From the NCBI GenBank assembly GCA_013042165.1, contig JABDQT010000218.1, forward strand, positions 1 to 8,491: a DNA stretch of 8,491 bases. Reading direction: 5' to 3'. Numbering within the stretch: the stretch's first letter is position 1; each line of letters opens with the position of its first letter. Source of the stretch: Kiritimatiellales bacterium (GTDB taxonomy: Bacteria; Verrucomicrobiota; Kiritimatiellia; Kiritimatiellales; Pontiellaceae). The notes beneath the pieces are model-generated. The model saw only the letters and a list, made by a program, of their open reading frames with translations, was not told where the DNA came from and made no database searches. A program made the translations under genes and the position numbers. Positions 6,679 through 8,491 of the stretch are shown here, piece by piece.

Positions 6679-7200
6679 ATGAAACGACAGTTGTTTATCG
6701 GATGTATGCTGCTGGCGGGGTGTACGACTTTCAACGACGGCCTCTATCGCCCGGTCTCCGGCAGGGAGAAAAAGGCTTTTGCGCGGGCTGATCAGGCGAT
6801 TTCGCCAGCGGATGTCCGGCGGGGTTTCGACTCCTTCAGAACCCGCGAAGTGGCCTGGGCCGGGATCATCAAAGATATCCGCTTCAAAGAAACCGAGCGC
6901 ACCATACAGGTCGCTTTCCAGGTGGAACACCGCCATTTCGACTGGCTCACGCATACCGGCCGCGCCGGCTATCGGCTCTCGGCAGCGGGTGACGGCGAAT
7001 TCATGGTGGGCTGGAGTGTGCGCAAGCCCACATCCGTTGGCCGTCTAATGGCGCAGGCCAAGCCGGGATATATGCTTGTGGCATACGGGAAGCCCTACCG
7101 CATCATGGATGGAGTGGTCCAGCTGGAGGCAACGGCCGTGCGACCGGTTTCGACCCGGAAGTTTACAATTCAGCCTGCAGAGGGCAAACCGCTCGAATGA
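6679..7200 (+). CDS. Lipoprotein of unknown function, possible OB-like fold
   Basis: Encodes 173 residues. A short basic start (MKRQ), a hydrophobic stretch and the lipobox LAGC with Cys15 mark a lipoprotein signal peptide. Thr follows the Cys, with no Asp at +2, so outer-membrane sorting is likely by E. coli rules, which may not apply here. The ATG at 6679 is chosen because AAGGAG sits seven bases upstream and the lipobox distance is right. The in-frame ATG at 6658 would add seven residues with no SD. After a polar segment, residues about 58-160 alternate short strands (VAWAGIIKDIRF, TIQVAFQVEH, GYRLSAAG, GYMLVAYGKPY, VVQLEATAV). This pattern recalls the small barrel of Slp-type starvation lipoproteins, but I see no diagnostic motif and do not assign the family. 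It is divergent from thrS, with an unrelated gene downstream. Ligand and role are unknown. Confidence 0.82.
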   Translation: MKRQLFIGCMLLAGCTTFNDGLYRPVSGREKKAFARADQAISPADVRRGFDSFRTREVAWAGIIKDIRFKETERTIQVAFQVEHRHFDWLTHTGRAGYRLSAAGDGEFMVGWSVRKPTSVGRLMAQAKPGYMLVAYGKPYRIMDGVVQLEATAVRPVSTRKFTIQPAEGKPLE

Positions 7201-7380
7201 TCAGGAGTGGCCGCATCGATGACCTTCAGATCCCTGTCGATTGCGGTGAGTTCTGCATGGCACCTGTCCGAAAACATGATGGAGGCAAGCGGCGGCAATG
7301 ATAAAAGTTCACGGGAACCCATTCTTGTAATGCAAGAGCGGTCTGTGTGAATACTTGCCGGTAATTAAAGGAGCCGTTTT
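7201..7380. other. Intergenic region before the mannose-6-phosphate isomerase gene
   Basis: This 180-base gap has an imperfect hairpin just after the lipoprotein stop: CCGCATCGA (7211-7219) against TCGATTGCGG (7237-7246), with one bulged base and a 17-base loop. No T-run follows, so intrinsic termination is not supported. A small frame ATG 7219 to TGA 7350 (43 codons) is open but has only AGGAG eleven bases upstream. No promoter close to consensus was found. AAAGGAG (7367-7373), seven bases before ATG 7381, is the SD of the next gene. Confidence 0.5.
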
Positions 7381-8349
7381 ATGAACGATCTGTATCCCTT
7401 GAAATTCAAGCCCGTCTACAAGGATTACCCGTGGGGCAATAACCGCCTGCCGGCCCTGTTTGACCGCGAAGCGCCGGACGGCATCTATGCCGAGTCGTGG
7501 GAGGTGTCCACCCATCCCGACGGGGAAAGCGTGGTCGTAAACGGATCGTTGGCCGGAAAAAAATTATCCGAAGTGTTAGCCCAACAAGGTGCGGCTGTGC
7601 TCGGTTCCGCAGTGCATGGAAGCGGGTTTCCGCTGCTCATCAAGTTGATCGATGCCGCCCAGCCGCTCAGTGTGCAGGTCCATCCGAACAACGGCAATGC
7701 CGCGGCGGTCCAGGGCGATCCGAAAACGGAAATGTGGTATTTTCTCAACGAAGAGCCGTCGCAGATCTACTGCGGCCTGAAGCCCGGAACATCGCGCGAT
7801 GATTTTGTCTCGGCCATCGAGAGCGGATCGTTTGGAGATATTCTTCGTCCCGTGCCGGCCGAAAAGGGCGGGGCGGTATTTGTGCCCGGCGGCCGGGTGC
7901 ATGCCATTGATGCCGGATGCCTGATCCTCGAGATCCAGCAGAGCTCCAATACGACCTACCGCGTCTATGACTGGGGGCGCGTTGGAAACGATGGAAAACC
8001 GCGCGAGCTGCATGTGGAGAAGGCCCTGCAGGTGATTGATTTCGCCGACACCGCCGATCCGGTCTGCAAGCCGGTCGGCACATCGGCGGGCGTGCGCACG
8101 ATATGCAGCTCACCCTACTTTGTGCTGGAAGAGCTGACCGTGGAGGGTGACATGCAGCAGCAGGCCGGCGGCGAAACCTTTCATGTGCTCTTTTCGGCAG
8201 ATGGCCCGTTCAGCATTGAATACGGCAGCGCAGAGACCGAGCCGGTGGCCACCGGAACCTCCGTGCTCATCCCCGCCCAACTGGGGGATTATACTATCCG
8301 GGCTCCCGCCAGGACGGTCGTGTTGAAAATCACGAATCCAATGGCCTAA
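7381..8349 (+). CDS. manA: Type I mannose-6-phosphate isomerase (phosphomannose isomerase)
   Basis: Interconverts mannose-6-phosphate and fructose-6-phosphate in the cytoplasm, linking glycolysis with GDP-mannose synthesis or mannose use. The 322 residues match the short bacterial form (about 315 residues, as in Bacillus). The cupin metal site is visible: SVQVHP gives Gln99 and His101, PKTEMWY gives Glu117, and PGGRVHAI gives His174. The conserved TYRVYDWGR (192-200) supplies the active-site Arg194. Early segments PVYKDYPWGN and ESWEVSTHPDG are also typical. The second cupin half (about 210-322) has no metal ligands, as expected. The SD AAAGGAG lies seven bases from ATG. The usual Thr of PGGTVHAI is Arg here, a mild change. 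No sugar-nucleotide genes are adjacent, so whether it serves glycan synthesis or catabolism cannot be told. Confidence 0.95.
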   Translation: MNDLYPLKFKPVYKDYPWGNNRLPALFDREAPDGIYAESWEVSTHPDGESVVVNGSLAGKKLSEVLAQQGAAVLGSAVHGSGFPLLIKLIDAAQPLSVQVHPNNGNAAAVQGDPKTEMWYFLNEEPSQIYCGLKPGTSRDDFVSAIESGSFGDILRPVPAEKGGAVFVPGGRVHAIDAGCLILEIQQSSNTTYRVYDWGRVGNDGKPRELHVEKALQVIDFADTADPVCKPVGTSAGVRTICSSPYFVLEELTVEGDMQQQAGGETFHVLFSADGPFSIEYGSAETEPVATGTSVLIPAQLGDYTIRAPARTVVLKITNPMA

Positions 8350-8431
8350 ACCGGAATATCGCCAAAAAAACAGCACCTTTTGCTTCAGATCCAAAAACGG
8401 CACCATCACTACCCTCAACCCATGAGCCCAA
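8350..8431. other. Non-coding region downstream of manA
   Basis: No gene or clear terminator is seen. Two imperfect direct repeats occur: an A-run followed by CAGCACC (8361-8377) and an A-run followed by CGGCACC (8390-8404), about 28 bases apart. No stem with a following T-run on + was found. Confidence 0.4.
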
Positions 8432-8461
8432 TCGTCCTCGTTCTCGAACTCGTCCTCGGCT
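8432..8461. repeat. Degenerate hexanucleotide tract, TCG every six bases
   Basis: Five adjacent six-base units begin with TCG at 8432, 8438, 8444, 8450 and 8456: TCGTCC, TCGTTC, TCGAAC, TCGTCC, TCGGCT. The first and fourth are identical. On the minus strand one frame reads alternating acidic codons (Asp-Glu-Phe-Glu-Asn-Glu-Asp-Asp). It lies close to the window end, so its full extent and whether it belongs to a gene cannot be judged. Confidence 0.5.
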
Positions 8462-8491
8462 GGAGGGGGGCGCTTCGTCGCGTCCTATGGT

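Noticed and set aside
7219..7350. Small 43-codon gene
   Set aside because: The SD-like AGGAG is eleven bases away, codon use looks random and the product has no recognisable features. Kept only as a low-interest finding.
7325..7350. Possible promoter TTGTAA / TGAATA before manA
   Set aside because: The spacing is 17 bases but the -10 matches consensus at only two of six positions.
8110..8418. 102-codon frame on - overlapping the end of manA
   Set aside because: It is antisense to the second cupin half of manA and has no SD or recognisable domain.
1..8491. CRISPR array, tRNA, rRNA, insertion sequence or phage genes
   Set aside because: No regularly spaced repeats, cloverleaf sequences, transposase motifs or terminal inverted repeats were found on either strand by eye.

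Overview
The window is a stretch of ordinary chromosome from a Gram-negative bacterium. It carries the end of a nucleotide-biosynthesis gene, two outer-membrane protein genes, a translation operon, a lipoprotein gene and a sugar-phosphate isomerase gene. The outer membrane is shown by an autotransporter with a C-terminal beta-barrel, a second small barrel ending in Phe, and a lipoprotein with a lipobox. Strong Shine-Dalgarno (SD) sequences and a textbook sigma70 promoter argue against Bacteroidota. The fairly high GC and the Gly/Asn/Thr-rich autotransporter would fit the PVC group (perhaps Kiritimatiellota or Verrucomicrobiota). That placement is a guess from style, not a demonstrated affiliation.

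Layout: 1-422 (+) is the 3' end of pyrG (CTP synthase), closed by a strong hairpin terminator (445-478). The terminator can also serve the convergent gene at 500-1144 (-), a secreted small beta-barrel protein. Next on the minus strand is a 934/935-residue autotransporter (1358-4165). It lies 39 bases downstream of infC (IF-3), which is itself fused by a one-base overlap to thrS (threonyl-tRNA synthetase, 4749-6500). A consensus promoter at 6534-6562 drives thrS. Divergent from it are a lipoprotein gene (6679-7200, +) and a type I mannose-6-phosphate isomerase gene (7381-8349, +). The last 140 bases are non-coding as far as can be seen and hold a short hexanucleotide-periodic tract.

No new defence or mobile system is visible. 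The most instructive points are: infC almost certainly starts at an AUU codon (4751-4753) that shares its last base with the thrS stop codon. ThrRS lacks the N-terminal TGS domain, and the promoter position rules out a longer protein. The usual rpmI-rplT pair does not follow infC; an autotransporter gene does, with its SD in the loop of a possible hairpin.
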